Positions 21,557 through 29,978 of a stretch of 33,503 nucleotides of DNA are shown in pieces. The DNA is taken from positions 1-33,503 of the forward strand of contig NZ_JUPG01000148.1 of the NCBI RefSeq assembly GCF_001074825.1, given 5' to 3'. The position numbers were made by a program, and so were the translations under genes. The DNA comes from Streptococcus pseudopneumoniae (GTDB lineage Bacteria > Bacillota > Bacilli > Lactobacillales > Streptococcaceae). The notes under the pieces are model-generated. The model made no database searches, was not told the origin of the DNA, and was given only the letters and a program-made list of their open reading frames with translations. How positions within the stretch are numbered: the first letter of the stretch is position 1; every line of letters starts with the position of its first letter.

Positions 21557-22387
21557 TTATTTCGTTTTCTGAGCCTTTTTCTTGGCTTTTCTTTTTCTAT
21601 TTTCCAAATCTTTCTGTGCCTGAGCTACAGCCTCGCGCTCTGCGATAATCTTGAATGGATTGTTCAAGAAATAGGTTTGCAAAACTTGATAAGCATTGGA
21701 CACTGCCCAGTAGAGAGCGACTCCGCTCGGAGCATAAACCCCAAAGATAAAGATTAAGACTGGAATCCCATACATCATCGCAGTCGTAGCTCCATTTCGC
21801 TCAGACAAGGCTTTATTGGACAACCAAGTACTTAAAAAGGTGAATACTGCTGCTAAAATCGGAAGAACAAGTGTTGTATCCACACCACCAAGGTTAATCC
21901 ATAAGAAATGACCTGTCTTCAAAAAGTCAACCCTTGACAGGGCTTGGAACAGGGCCAAGATAAGCGGCATCTGAATCAAAATCGGCCAAAGAGAATCTGA
22001 CTGTCTGACACCCATTTCTTTAAAGACTTTACGCATTTCCTGCTCTAGTTTGGTTCTGCTTTCCATATCTCGACCCGGATATTGTTCTCGCAGTGCCTTA
22101 ATGCGTGGTTGAGCTTCCTGCATTTTTCTAGAAGCCACCATTTGCACTTGAAAGACTGGCAAGAGCACTGTACGAATCAAAATTGTAAAGAGAATAATCC
22201 CTACTCCGATACTAATATCAAACGATAAAAAGCGAATGACTTCTGCAAAGAAGTAAACCAATTTACTCCAAAAATCAGTCGAATTTGCCGTAATATCGCT
22301 AGTTGTCCCATTTGTCGCACAGGCTGTCATAATCAATAGAGACAGTCCTAGCAAACTAGTCAACTGTAGTTTCTTTTTCACTCCCAT
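21557..22387 (-). CDS. yidC: Membrane protein insertase YidC (Oxa1 family)
   Basis: A 276-residue insertase. Residues 1-23 form a lipoprotein signal ending LLIMTAC, with Cys23 as the lipidated residue. Five membrane segments follow, including [20 protein letters not shown], whose Arg lies in the hydrophilic groove of the family. The C-terminal tail is basic ([12 protein letters not shown]), as in ribosome-contacting YidC2-type proteins. It helps proteins enter the cytoplasmic membrane, alone or with Sec. The start lies 32 bases inside rnpA, so the two are translationally linked. Streptococci have two yidC paralogues; the rnpA-jag neighbourhood marks one of them. Confidence 0.94.
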   Translation of the reverse strand: MGVKKKLQLTSLLGLSLLIMTACATNGTTSDITANSTDFWSKLVYFFAEVIRFLSFDISIGVGIILFTILIRTVLLPVFQVQMVASRKMQEAQPRIKALREQYPGRDMESRTKLEQEMRKVFKEMGVRQSDSLWPILIQMPLILALFQALSRVDFLKTGHFLWINLGGVDTTLVLPILAAVFTFLSTWLSNKALSERNGATTAMMYGIPVLIFIFGVYAPSGVALYWAVSNAYQVLQTYFLNNPFKIIAEREAVAQAQKDLENRKRKAKKKAQKTK

Positions 22388-22727
22388 TTCCTTCCTGGTA
22401 AATCTTTGATAATTTTAATACGTGGAGTAGATTTTTCTCCATCTCTGCGTATCCCAAGGTTTCAACCCCTTTTCGAGCAATGACAACAAAATCGACATCT
22501 TCTACCAGACTCCCTTTTGCATTCTGGATAATATGCCGAATCCGTCGCTTAATTTGATTTCTAGTGACGGCATTCCCCAGTTTTTTGCTAACTGATAGAC
22601 CTACTCGAAAATGGTTTTTCTGATTTTCTAATTGGTAGACAACAAATTTGCGATTAGCAAAACTTGTTCCTTCCTTGAAAATCGCCTTAAAATCTTTCTC
22701 TCTTTTTACACGAAAGTTTTTCTTCAA
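22356..22727 (-). CDS. rnpA: Ribonuclease P protein component
   Basis: A 123-residue basic protein that binds the RNase P RNA and helps it remove 5' leaders from tRNA precursors. The RNR signature appears as [16 protein letters not shown] (about 53-68), preceded by [13 protein letters not shown]. The start codon is TTG at 22727, with GGAG eight bases before it, giving a first stretch (M)[16 protein letters not shown] typical of streptococci. No ATG in a suitable position exists upstream. It is the first gene of rnpA-yidC-jag. Confidence 0.95.
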   Translation of the reverse strand: MKKNFRVKREKDFKAIFKEGTSFANRKFVVYQLENQKNHFRVGLSVSKKLGNAVTRNQIKRRIRHIIQNAKGSLVEDVDFVVIARKGVETLGYAEMEKNLLHVLKLSKIYQEGNGSEKETTVD

Positions 22728-22756
22728 AACTCAACTCCATCTATTAAATTACTACT

Positions 22757-22784
22757 ATTATACCATATTTTTCAAAAAAGCCAA
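22757..22784 (-). promoter_or_regulatory. Promoter of rnpA-yidC-jag
   Basis: TTGGCT (22784-22779), a 16-base spacer and TATAAT (22762-22757) on the minus strand, with a TG extension one base before the -10. Confidence 0.75.
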
Positions 22785-22814
22785 TCATAGCAAGGTTTTG
22801 GACAATTTCATCAG

Positions 22815-22850
22815 AAAAAGAAGTTGGAAAAATCTCTTTCCCAACTCCTC
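22815..22850 (-). terminator. ackA terminator
   Basis: The inverted repeat GAAGTTGGAAAAA (22820-22832) / TTTCCCAACTCC (22837-22848), with two imperfect pairs, is followed on the minus strand by TTCTTTTTC. Confidence 0.75.
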
Positions 22851-22876
22851 GTACAGAATATTTTTTCTGATTTTAG

Positions 22877-24067
22877 TTATTTTTTCAAGCGTTCAACATC
22901 ACGGGCAATGACCAATTCTTCATCTGTTGGAATAACCAAAACACGAATTTTCGCTACTTCTGTTGAGATGTCTCCTGTCACGCCAAAGACGTTCTTTTCT
23001 GGATCAACGTCACAGCCAAACCAAGAGATACCTGAGATAACATCCTCACGGACGTTTGCAGCATTTTCACCGATACCTGCAGTAAAGATAATAGCATCTG
23101 CTCCATTTAGGACCGCAAGGTATTGACCGATATGTTTTTGGATACGATCAACATACATTTCATAGGCTAAAGTGGCATCGTGGTCCCCTTCTTCCATAGC
23201 AGCAATCACATCGCGCATATCACTAGATTTACCTGAAACACCCATAAGGCCTGATTCACGATTAAGGACGTGACTAATGTCTTCAGGCGTGTTAAAGTCC
23301 TCTGTATATTGCATTAGGTAAGGAATGATAGCTGGGTCAATATCTCCTGTACGAGTACCCATCATCACACCACCAAGTGGAGTGAAGCCCATTGAAGTAT
23401 CGACAGACTGACCACCCTTAACAGCTGTAATAGAAGCACCATTACCGATGTGGCAAGTAATCAATTTCAAGTCTTCTAATGGACGTCCCAAAAGTTTTGC
23501 AGCTTCTCCTGCTACAAACTGGTGGCTTGTACCGTGGGCACCATATTTACGAACCTTGTTTTCTGTGTAGTATTTTGTTGGTAGAGGGTAGCGATAAGCT
23601 TTCTCTGGCATACTTGTGTGGAATGAAGTATCAAAAACAACTACACTGGTAATGTCTGGCAATAATTCCTTGAAAGCACGAACACCTGCTGCATTGGCTG
23701 GATTGTGAAGAGGAGCTAACAAGCTCAACTCTTCAACTTTTTCCAAAACATCCCCTTCAACAACTGTTGATTCTTTGAAATATTCTCCACCTGCCACAAC
23801 ACGGTGTCCAACACCTGTAATCTCATCGTAAGCCTTGATAATATCGAAACGAATCAAGTCATCCAATAAAATTTTAACGGCTTGTGTATGATTTTCGATA
23901 TCCAAAATTTGTTGTTCAGAACGGCCATCAAATTTTACAGTTGAAATTGAATCTTTCAAACCGATACGTTCAATCAAGCCTTTGGCTAACACTTTTTCCT
24001 CTGGCATTAAGTATAATTGCCATTTCAAACTTGAACTTCCTGCATTGATTGCAATTGTTTTTGTCAT
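22877..24067 (-). CDS. ackA: Acetate kinase
   Basis: A 396-residue enzyme that makes ATP and acetate from acetyl phosphate and ADP. It begins with the ASKHA signature [13 protein letters not shown] and contains [49 protein letters not shown] and the C-terminal [16 protein letters not shown]. Length is normal. AGAGGAGTCTTGTT precedes the ATG. It is the ATP-yielding branch opposite adhE: together they decide whether acetyl groups leave as acetate or ethanol. Acetyl phosphate levels, and hence response-regulator phosphorylation, also depend on it. The promoter lies in the end of the preceding gene and holds a near-perfect cre. Confidence 0.97.
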   Translation of the reverse strand: MTKTIAINAGSSSLKWQLYLMPEEKVLAKGLIERIGLKDSISTVKFDGRSEQQILDIENHTQAVKILLDDLIRFDIIKAYDEITGVGHRVVAGGEYFKESTVVEGDVLEKVEELSLLAPLHNPANAAGVRAFKELLPDITSVVVFDTSFHTSMPEKAYRYPLPTKYYTENKVRKYGAHGTSHQFVAGEAAKLLGRPLEDLKLITCHIGNGASITAVKGGQSVDTSMGFTPLGGVMMGTRTGDIDPAIIPYLMQYTEDFNTPEDISHVLNRESGLMGVSGKSSDMRDVIAAMEEGDHDATLAYEMYVDRIQKHIGQYLAVLNGADAIIFTAGIGENAANVREDVISGISWFGCDVDPEKNVFGVTGDISTEVAKIRVLVIPTDEELVIARDVERLKK

Positions 24068-24081
24068 AACAAGACTCCTCT

Positions 24082-24096
24082 TTTAAGCGTTTTCAT
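24082..24096. promoter_or_regulatory. cre-like site at the ackA promoter
   Basis: Read on the minus strand, ATGAAAACGCTTAAA matches WTGWAARCGYTTWCW at 14 of 15 positions, including the central CG. It lies just downstream of the -10 box, a position expected to repress rather than activate. Confidence 0.65.
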
Positions 24097-24098
24097 CT

Positions 24099-24107
24099 AT
24101 TATAACA
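24099..24107 (-). promoter_or_regulatory. ackA extended -10 promoter
   Basis: TGTTATAAT (24107-24099) on the minus strand is an extended -10. No clear -35 is seen. It sits ten bases past the stop codon of the upstream methyltransferase gene. Confidence 0.65.
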
Positions 24108-24116
24108 AAATCTATT

Positions 24117-25070
24117 TTATATTTCAGTACCTTGAGTCCATTTTTGAAAATTTTCTTTAAATTTCATTAAAATACTTGCATCTTGCAGGCTTGCAAGCGG
24201 ATAAATAAAAGGCTCTACTGCTATATCACTTTTCTTCTGTAAGATAAAAATCGTCTTAGATTGTTTAGCACTAGCAAAAAGATTTTCAGGTAGACTGATC
24301 ATGGCAACCAGACTTGCCTCCTCTTTCAACCACACTTTTAACAAATCACTTTGAGGACTGGTCAACAAATCACTCGGAGCTAGAAAAATAGCGTATCCAT
24401 CTGACTTGAGGTACTTAAGTCCTTGTTCCATGAGCAAGTGATGGGCGTAGGTATGTTCTTGACTAGAAGCAACTTGATGACGCGCTGCAACGGCATCATC
24501 AGGATAATAGCCAACAGGCAAGTCGCTGATGACCACATCGCTTTCTTTGAGCATTTGTGGACGAACGGCATCTCCTTGGACAAAGCCAGCCTGCAAACCA
24601 ATCACATCTGCCATGCTAGCTGCCAAATCAATCAGCAAATCATCGACTTCCATTCCCAAGTAATCCACTTTTTTATCAAGCGAGGTCAAGAAAGTAGCGC
24701 CCAAAATTCCCATCCCAGAACCCATTTCGAGGATAGAAATTTCCTCCTCTTTAAACAGCTCTTCCACGATAAACACCAAAAGTAAAGCAATGGCGTCCGG
24801 CGTAAACTGGTGATTGGCCTGTAAAGGCTCCGTTTGCCCTGCCTTCATCAAGAGAAACTGGTAGGTCTTGAGCCACTCTTCTTTGCGAAGCGCTAAGCGC
24901 TTAAGGGCCTGATTGTTCTCTTTGACCTGATTTAGCTCAGTCTCACCATCCAGATAGATGCTGTTTTGCTCCACCAAGGCGTCATAAAAGTTGGTCGCCA
25001 AATCACTTTGGATAATTTGGACATTCTCTAGTAAATACGTATAAGCTTGTTCAATTTTTTCAAAATCCAT
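24117..25070 (-). CDS. Class I SAM-dependent methyltransferase linked to comG (YtxK/ComYH-like)
   Basis: A 317-residue protein with a helical N-terminal part (1-100) and an N6-adenine-methylase-like fold. Motif I is ILEMGSGMGILGATFL, and motif IV is the NPPY-like DVVISDLPVGYYPDD, here with DLPVGY. No target-recognition domain is attached, so it is not a standard restriction-type enzyme. A homologue (ComYH) lies at the end of the com operon in S. mutans, where its loss reduces transformation (from memory). Here it is separated from comGG by another methyltransferase gene and by a strong terminator. Confidence 0.85.
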   Translation of the reverse strand: MDFEKIEQAYTYLLENVQIIQSDLATNFYDALVEQNSIYLDGETELNQVKENNQALKRLALRKEEWLKTYQFLLMKAGQTEPLQANHQFTPDAIALLLVFIVEELFKEEEISILEMGSGMGILGATFLTSLDKKVDYLGMEVDDLLIDLAASMADVIGLQAGFVQGDAVRPQMLKESDVVISDLPVGYYPDDAVAARHQVASSQEHTYAHHLLMEQGLKYLKSDGYAIFLAPSDLLTSPQSDLLKVWLKEEASLVAMISLPENLFASAKQSKTIFILQKKSDIAVEPFIYPLASLQDASILMKFKENFQKWTQGTEI

Positions 25071-25109
25071 ATTCCTATCTTATCAAATTTCCCTTCTTTT
25101 TTCCATCCT

Positions 25110-25147
25110 TATAGAAAAATCACTCCCTGACTAGGCGAGTGATTTTT
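25110..25147 (-). terminator. Terminator overlapping the end of the small methyltransferase gene
   Basis: AAAAATCACTC (25115-25125) and GAGTGATTTTT (25137-25147) form a perfect 11-base stem. The upstream arm contains codons of the last residues before the stop at 25131-25133, so coding and termination signals overlap. Confidence 0.85.
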
Positions 25148-25718
25148 GGGCTACTGTTAAAAAGAGTTCTGAGTAATTTCCTTGAAACAGGTCTTCAGCG
25201 CTATAGAGAATCTGACTATGCACCGATGAAAAACCATGATCAATTAGCTTGTTTTCCAGTTCACCTAAATCAAATCCATGATGGTTAGCTTCTGTCTTGG
25301 TAAAATCGGCAATAAGGAGTCGCCCATCTTCCTTCAAATGCTGATGAAACAGTGAGAGAGCTGCATCCAAATCAGGCATATGATGAAGAACCCGACTAAC
25401 AACAATGCAATCAAACTCTTGCTTCAAGGGATTTTTCAGTAAATCTTGCTCCAAAAACTGGATATTCTTGATGTCTTGCTGCTCTGCTTTCAAACGAGCC
25501 TGCTCCAGCATTTTCTCAGAAATGTCTACAAGAGTGACTGACTTAGCCTGCTTGGCTAGGGGCAAAGCTAATAGACCCGTCCCACCACCAAAATCCAGAA
25601 TTTCTTTGTCTGATAGAAGATTAAGCTGTTTCTCGACCGCTTGACAAACCAAGTTTGCAAGAAAGATATTTTTAGGGGAATCGAAAGTTTCTGCTTTGTG
25701 GTTAAAATCATGTTTCAT
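25131..25718 (-). CDS. Class I SAM-dependent methyltransferase (Methyltransf_11-like), small
   Basis: A 195-residue methyltransferase with motif I ILDFGGGTGLLALPLA (about 40-55), the acidic motif II VTLVDISEKMLEQA, and VVSRVLHHMPD, typical of small-molecule or ubiquinone/menaquinone-like methyltransferases. The substrate is unknown. It lies 32 bases downstream of comGG in the same direction, and a strong terminator ends the unit inside its last codons. It is probably the final cistron of the comG transcript and so expressed during competence, but no role there is implied by its sequence. Confidence 0.85.
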   Translation of the reverse strand: MKHDFNHKAETFDSPKNIFLANLVCQAVEKQLNLLSDKEILDFGGGTGLLALPLAKQAKSVTLVDISEKMLEQARLKAEQQDIKNIQFLEQDLLKNPLKQEFDCIVVSRVLHHMPDLDAALSLFHQHLKEDGRLLIADFTKTEANHHGFDLGELENKLIDHGFSSVHSQILYSAEDLFQGNYSELFLTVAQKSLA

Positions 25719-25750
25719 GCTTTTAGTTTAGCACAAAGTAGCTTGATTAG

Positions 25751-26164
25751 CTAGGAATTCTCTTTCTTTTCAGGCTTCTTTTCCGATTTTTTCCTCTCTG
25801 CTTGATCACTTGAATCAGTCGCTGCCTCTTTCTTTTCATCTGTTTTCTCTTCTTTGATTTTGACTGAAGGAAATAGGAACTCATATTGGCTCTTAGGCGT
25901 GTGAACCCTTGTCACCAAGTTTGTTTTCTTATTTTGATAACTCACCTGACCCAGATTAAAGGCCTGTTCTCCACTTTCTTGTTCAGCTTTATCCTTGGTT
26001 CGCTTGGCCATGGCAAAAGCGATTAACTTTTCTTTATTCAAAGCATAGTCTTGATAGTGGGCGACTTGTCGGTTCAAGTAAAATTGCAACAAAAGACTAA
26101 AGATGGCTGCCATGGTGACTGCATAGAGGAGAACTCCCGCCTTAACTTTTTTCTTTTTCCACAC
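25751..26164 (-). CDS. comGG: Competence pseudopilin-related protein ComGG
   Basis: A 137-residue protein with a GTG start at 26164. It begins [30 protein letters not shown]: a positive stretch then one hydrophobic helix, as in pseudopilins but without a canonical prepilin peptidase site. The C-terminal 35 residues are a lysine/glutamate-rich tail ([28 protein letters not shown]). It belongs to the minor pseudopilin group of the transformation pilus. No Shine-Dalgarno sequence is visible and the gene overlaps comGF by 23 bases, so it probably relies on translational coupling. Confidence 0.88.
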   Translation of the reverse strand: MWKKKKVKAGVLLYAVTMAAIFSLLLQFYLNRQVAHYQDYALNKEKLIAFAMAKRTKDKAEQESGEQAFNLGQVSYQNKKTNLVTRVHTPKSQYEFLFPSVKIKEEKTDEKKEAATDSSDQAERKKSEKKPEKKENS

Positions 26165-26603
26165 GATAGATGAACTCCCTTTCTAAGCCTTTTTGAAACT
26201 GGAAACGAAAACGAACCACTTGATTGTCCTCTGTAATTTGAGCTGATTTGAGTCCATAAACCATAGGTTGATAACCCCGTCCACTGGAATCGGTTTTCCG
26301 AAAATCATCTGATTTTGACTTACCTATCGCAATTTCCTTACCATCCTGCTTCATATAGAGGCGATTTCCCTCCACTTTTTCGAACTGCGAACGGTCTAAT
26401 TCTGCCTCTAGCTGATCTACAAACAAGAGCCACTCTTTTTGCTCGCTTTGTTGCTGGTAGCGAACTTCTGAAATGAGTAGCTGACTCATGGCTTGAAAGA
26501 GGAGTAAGCTTCCACTGATGACAATGAGAGCAATCAGGGATTCCAACAAAGTGAAAGCCTTGACCTTATGGCTCTTTGATAGCCAACAACTGTTCTGAAC
26601 CAT
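26142..26603 (-). CDS. comGF: Competence minor pseudopilin ComGF
   Basis: A 153-residue protein with the prepilin segment [24 protein letters not shown], where cleavage is expected before FTLLE-type residues by the prepilin peptidase ComC (PilD-type). GGAGG lies six bases before ATG 26603; the frame opens eight codons earlier but without such a site. It carries the family's central region ([26 protein letters not shown]). It overlaps comGE by 38 bases and comGG by 23. Confidence 0.9.
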   Translation of the reverse strand: MVQNSCWLSKSHKVKAFTLLESLIALIVISGSLLLFQAMSQLLISEVRYQQQSEQKEWLLFVDQLEAELDRSQFEKVEGNRLYMKQDGKEIAIGKSKSDDFRKTDSSGRGYQPMVYGLKSAQITEDNQVVRFRFQFQKGLEREFIYRVEKEKS

Positions 26604-26868
26604 GATAAACCTCCAATCCCTTTTCACTAGAAAACACCTGAATCTCCACTCCGTTTATGTTTACCTGATTTTGACCTGTCTGCAGGGCCATCTTAGCTAC
26701 CCTAAAGACTTCTTCCTTTTGCAAGATTTTTGCTTCTTCTTGCCTATTTTTCTGAATTTGTCCCAAAAGAAGGGTAGCAATACTGGCAAAGATAGCTAGA
26801 GCGACTACTGCTTCCAGTAAAATCACTGCCCTAATTTTTTGTTTCCTTAATGCGTTTAATTTTTCCAT
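26566..26868 (-). CDS. comGE: Competence minor pseudopilin ComGE
   Basis: A 100-residue protein beginning [35 protein letters not shown]: a basic leader, a prepilin-like site with the conserved Glu at +5 (ILLE), and one hydrophobic helix. The rest is a short soluble domain with IEVQ-type strands. The ATG directly follows TAGGAA, too close for efficient binding, so coupling with comGD is likely. It overlaps comGD by 38 bases and comGF by 38 bases. Confidence 0.88.
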   Translation of the reverse strand: MEKLNALRKQKIRAVILLEAVVALAIFASIATLLLGQIQKNRQEEAKILQKEEVFRVAKMALQTGQNQVNINGVEIQVFSSEKGLEVYHGSEQLLAIKEP

Positions 26869-27265
26869 TTCCTAGATATAATTGATAACGAATTGCTCCT
26901 TTACTGGTCTGAAATTCAACCTTAGCTAGGGACGAATTGCCCCCAGCTCGGTCAAATGTAATACTTTGGCCTGATGGTGCTTGAATGCCTTTAGGAACTG
27001 TCAACTTTTGACTGCCGTTACTGATCGTCTGCCCATCTAAGTTTAGACTAGTCTTTTGCTGACTGGCTACACTGCGTTTTTGGGTTTCCCGATAGAGTTC
27101 TTCAAACTCCATAAAGAAAATCTGCTCCTCTACCGCCGCAAAAGTAGACTGAACAGAGCCAGACAAGCCCAAGGCAATCATACTCACAAGACCCAAAACC
27201 AAGAGACTTTCCAGCATGGTAAAGGCCTTAATCTGAAACACTTTGACTGGTACCTTGTTTAGCAT
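26831..27265 (-). CDS. comGD: Competence minor pseudopilin ComGD
   Basis: A 144-residue protein from ATG 27265 with the prepilin sequence QIKAFTMLESLLVLGLVSMIALGLSG and a C-terminal soluble domain ending [12 protein letters not shown]. The frame extends further upstream, to 27310, but that would bury the leader. No strong Shine-Dalgarno sequence is seen for any start, so the exact first codon is uncertain; a GTG further in (before FQIKAF) is an alternative. It overlaps comGC by 38 bases if ATG 27265 is used. Confidence 0.88.
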   Translation of the reverse strand: MLNKVPVKVFQIKAFTMLESLLVLGLVSMIALGLSGSVQSTFAAVEEQIFFMEFEELYRETQKRSVASQQKTSLNLDGQTISNGSQKLTVPKGIQAPSGQSITFDRAGGNSSLAKVEFQTSKGAIRYQLYLGNGKIKRIKETKN

Positions 27266-27551
27266 GGTATTCTTTATAGGCCTTAGCCTGTTCTTTTGTG
27301 ATTCGCCCATCTGCTTGTAACTTACTTAGGCTAGCATCTTCATTTTTATCTAAGCTATAAAGCTCTGCCTGGCTTTCCACCACCTTAACAACAGCAGCTT
27401 TTCCTTTGTCATTGACCGCCTCTTTTTGCTTGGTCAAATTAGGTACAAAGAGCAAGAAAAGCACGCTGATGATGAGCAAAACCACCAACATCTCCACAAG
27501 TGTGAAAGCTTTAACCTTAGCTTTTTTCAAGAACGTCATCATTTTTTTCAT
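27228..27551 (-). CDS. comGC: Major competence pseudopilin ComGC
   Basis: A 107-residue precursor of the main subunit of the transformation pilus that binds and pulls in extracellular DNA. The N-terminus carries the canonical prepilin site KVKAFTLVEMLVVLLIISVLFLLFVPNL, with cleavage expected between Ala and Phe and Glu at +5. The soluble part, QAELYSLDKNEDASLSKLQADGRITKEQAKAYKEYH, is typical of streptococcal ComGC. The last residues (AKQGTSQSVSD) differ from the pneumococcal tail I remember. It starts one base after the comGB stop codon. Confidence 0.95.
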   Translation of the reverse strand: MKKMMTFLKKAKVKAFTLVEMLVVLLIISVLFLLFVPNLTKQKEAVNDKGKAAVVKVVESQAELYSLDKNEDASLSKLQADGRITKEQAKAYKEYHAKQGTSQSVSD

Positions 27552-27552
27552 T

Positions 27553-28569
27553 TTAAAAATTTACCTCCATATTTTGATACATAGGCATTAACATTGCCGC
27601 ATAAAGTAAAACGATAATCAATGCCACAAAGATAAAAACCAGTGGCTGCACCAAATTCATGGTGCGGTTGACTCGGGTAAAAAAGGATTCCCAAGTTTTT
27701 TCAGCGTAGATTTCCAACTCACTACCCAGCTTGGACTTGACTTCTCCATACTCGATGATGAGACTCAATTCCTTCCTAAAGAAAGGATAGGTTGCTATGG
27801 TTTGAAAAAATTCCTGACCATTTTGTAGGGCTTGAGACAGATCTTGACCGATTTCTCTAAAGAGTTGGGAACCTTGTTCCTGCATGATTTGAAAAATCTG
27901 CGTCAACTCCATCCCTTGAGAAATCATATTGCCCCATTCACGCGCGTAATAAGCTGTCAAATAGGTTTGCACAAAAATTCCAAAAAAGGGAAGGCGTGCT
28001 AAGATAGAAAAGACCCGCATCTTAGAACTTCTTTTATAAAAAGTTAGTGCTAAAAGGACACCTACTGAAACAAACCCTACCATGCCTAGAAAAATTTGTG
28101 GCAGATTGCCAATGATTTGGGTAGCAATATTGCTACTATCCAGTTGTGGTAGTAGATAGTTTCGCAGTCCCAGCATAATTAAGAGAAGAAAACCCAGCAA
28201 AATCAAAGGATAGGTCGCTACTTCAATTAATTTTTTCTTGACCTTGGCCAGATTGTCTAGATATTCTTCTATCTTTCCCAAACTCAGGTGGAGATTCCCA
28301 TGAACTTCAGCTAGGGATAACTGAGTGACAATGGCACTTGAAAAGCCCAAACTTTCCATCATTTCTGAGAATGATTTCCCCTGAGACAAACCTGTGCGCA
28401 TCTGGGTCACGCACTGCTTGTCCAACAAGGCACTCCTATCTAGAAAGGAGATAGTCTCCACCAGATGAAAACCGCTGGAAAAGAGATTGTTAAACAAGGT
28501 GATGATATTTTTTTGCTTAGCTGTAGCTAATTTTTTCCGTCTCAGCCTGAAGACTTGTGATATGTCCAT
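27553..28569 (-). CDS. comGB: Competence pilus inner-membrane platform protein ComGB
   Basis: A 338-residue PilC/GspF-type membrane protein that anchors the pilus assembly ATPase. It begins MDISQVFRLRRKKLATAKQKNI and has two GspF domains. Membrane segments lie at about 145-168 (ATYPLILLGFLLLIMLGL), 185-205 and 305-330 (VFIFVALIIVLLYAAMLMP). The frame continues upstream by 25 codons, including an ATG at residue 17 of that extension. I chose ATG 28569 because the protein then starts like known CglB sequences, although no clear ribosome site precedes any of them. It overlaps comGA by 53 bases. Confidence 0.9.
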   Translation of the reverse strand: MDISQVFRLRRKKLATAKQKNIITLFNNLFSSGFHLVETISFLDRSALLDKQCVTQMRTGLSQGKSFSEMMESLGFSSAIVTQLSLAEVHGNLHLSLGKIEEYLDNLAKVKKKLIEVATYPLILLGFLLLIMLGLRNYLLPQLDSSNIATQIIGNLPQIFLGMVGFVSVGVLLALTFYKRSSKMRVFSILARLPFFGIFVQTYLTAYYAREWGNMISQGMELTQIFQIMQEQGSQLFREIGQDLSQALQNGQEFFQTIATYPFFRKELSLIIEYGEVKSKLGSELEIYAEKTWESFFTRVNRTMNLVQPLVFIFVALIIVLLYAAMLMPMYQNMEVNF

Positions 28570-29458
28570 CTTTAAGAAGCTGGTCAATCTGTTCATTCCA
28601 GCTAGTTGGCTGGTGTTCTTGATAGTCTTTGTTTGCAAAGTCAACGATTCCTCCTCCCCCGATTAATCTCTGGTAGCAGACTCCTTGCAGAACGACCGCT
28701 AATTCCTCCTCACTCACACCCAACTCCAGTAGGCGTTCATAAACACCTCGGATACTCTTGGCATGAATGGTTGAAAAGACTGTCGCCCCTGTCAGACTGG
28801 CTCTAACCACTGCACGCGCCGTCTCGCTATCTCGAATTTCTCCGATGATCAAGAGGTCAGGACGATGACGTAAGGAAAGCTTGATGAGATTTTCATAGGT
28901 TAGTCCAATCGCCTCATTCAACTGCAACTGTAGCATATCCTCTTGTTTGATTTCTACCGGATCTTCAATGGACATAACTTGTTGTCCCTTAAAAAGAGAC
29001 TTGGCTAATTCGTGCATCAAGGTCGTCTTACCACTGCCGACTGGACCAGCAAAAAGATAGAGTCCCCGTTGCCTGTACTGCTTGCCCAGTTCTTCAATAT
29101 CCTGAAACCAAAAATGCAAGTCCTGTTCCTCATCGTGCAACAAGCGAATAACTAAACTCTCATGGCCTCGATAATCGCCTACGGTAGATAAACGTAGGGA
29201 CGCCATCTTCTGGTCATATTCATAATCACAGGAACCTAGCTGACTACGTCGCTTTTCTCCCACATTCATACCCGCCACAAACTTGAAATGACTGATAACG
29301 GCCGCAAATTTTTCAAAATCATAGCAACCAATTTTACAGCGCTCGTCTCCCACCCTCATATGAAGCTCATAGGCATCTAACTTAGGAACAAAATAAATGT
29401 CTTGCGCCCCTTTTTTCCGGGCCGAACGAATGATTTCTTGTGCAATTTCTTGAACCAT
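28517..29458 (-). CDS. comGA: Competence pilus assembly ATPase ComGA
   Basis: A 313-residue PilB/GspE-type secretion ATPase that powers assembly of the transformation pilus at the inner face of the membrane. Walker A is GPVGSGKT (138-145) and Walker B is DLLIIGEIRD (201-210), followed by the His-box SLTGATVFSTIHAKS. It is short because the N-terminal domain of PilB proteins is absent, as usual for ComGA. GTGAGGAGGTAAGT sets ATG 29458; an upstream in-frame ATG overlaps the promoter. It is the first gene of comGA-GG and has a cin-box 20 bases upstream. Confidence 0.96.
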   Translation of the reverse strand: MVQEIAQEIIRSARKKGAQDIYFVPKLDAYELHMRVGDERCKIGCYDFEKFAAVISHFKFVAGMNVGEKRRSQLGSCDYEYDQKMASLRLSTVGDYRGHESLVIRLLHDEEQDLHFWFQDIEELGKQYRQRGLYLFAGPVGSGKTTLMHELAKSLFKGQQVMSIEDPVEIKQEDMLQLQLNEAIGLTYENLIKLSLRHRPDLLIIGEIRDSETARAVVRASLTGATVFSTIHAKSIRGVYERLLELGVSEEELAVVLQGVCYQRLIGGGGIVDFANKDYQEHQPTSWNEQIDQLLKDGHITSLQAETEKISYS

Positions 29459-29478
29459 ACTTACCTCCTCACCTATAC

Positions 29479-29486
29479 TATTCGCA
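29479..29486 (-). promoter_or_regulatory. cin-box (ComX promoter element) of the comG operon
   Basis: TGCGAATA on the minus strand matches the ComX consensus TACGAATA at 7 of 8 positions and is preceded by a T-rich stretch, as in known cin-box promoters. It lies 20 bases before comGA. Transcription of comG by ComX in competent cells is established for the group. Confidence 0.85.
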
Positions 29487-29499
29487 AAGAGTTGGAAAA

Positions 29500-29536
29500 A
29501 ATAAAAAAGCAACTCCAAAAAAGTTACTTTTTCTCT
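29500..29536 (-). terminator. Terminator between the DUF1033 gene and comG
   Basis: AAAAAGCAACT (29503-29513) and AGTTACTTTTT (29521-29531) form a stem with one G-U on the minus-strand RNA. It starts just after the DUF1033 stop and ends before the cin-box, isolating comG from upstream transcription. Confidence 0.75.
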
Positions 29537-29906
29537 ATTTTAATTTCATACGGCAAGAACGATGCCTTTCCTGACCGGTTTGTTTTTCATAGCCTGGGCG
29601 TAGTTTTTCATCTGGGATAACCTGCTCATCCTGCAAAAGAGCCAACGAATGGTATTGTTGTAAATACTCATCACATTCATCACACCAGCGTCGGTCTTCT
29701 GGGTCCCAAAAAATGGTCATCAAGTCACTTCTGCTTTTATAAAGAGGAGACTCTTGTTCCAATCTAAACCAGCAAGTTTTGTAGTATTTGAGAGCATCAT
29801 AATACTGGTCAAATTTTCTACTTGCTACAATATCTTCTTCCCAACCTTCTAAGAACCACCAAGGCTCACAATCTCCGTACATTTCTATAACACGATACAT
29901 ATTCAT
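29535..29906 (-). CDS. DUF1033 family protein
   Basis: A 123-residue acidic, tryptophan-rich protein of unknown function: MYRVIEMYGDCEPWWFLEGWEEDI at the start, then DALKYYKTCWFRLEQESPLYKSRSDLMTIFWDPEDRRWCDECDEYLQQYHSL. The family is conserved in streptococci and lactococci next to comG but has no known activity. The paired WCDEC residues could bind a metal but stand alone. ATG 29906 (MNM) has AAGGA upstream; starting at the third residue is equally possible. It is monocistronic with a terminator. Confidence 0.85.
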   Translation of the reverse strand: MNMYRVIEMYGDCEPWWFLEGWEEDIVASRKFDQYYDALKYYKTCWFRLEQESPLYKSRSDLMTIFWDPEDRRWCDECDEYLQQYHSLALLQDEQVIPDEKLRPGYEKQTGQERHRSCRMKLK

Positions 29907-29978
29907 TCATTCCTTTGTACCGTATATTATAACCAATTCCGCCAAACAAGGAAAGAAATATGCTCATTTCTTATTTAT

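Noticed and set aside
24423..24785. Plus-strand frame of 120 codons inside the ComYH-like methyltransferase gene
   Set aside because: Antisense to a gene with clear methyltransferase motifs; no family resemblance of its own.
29458..29518. Longer ComGA starting at 29518
   Set aside because: The extension would include the cin-box and promoter, and a strong AGGAGG precedes ATG 29458.
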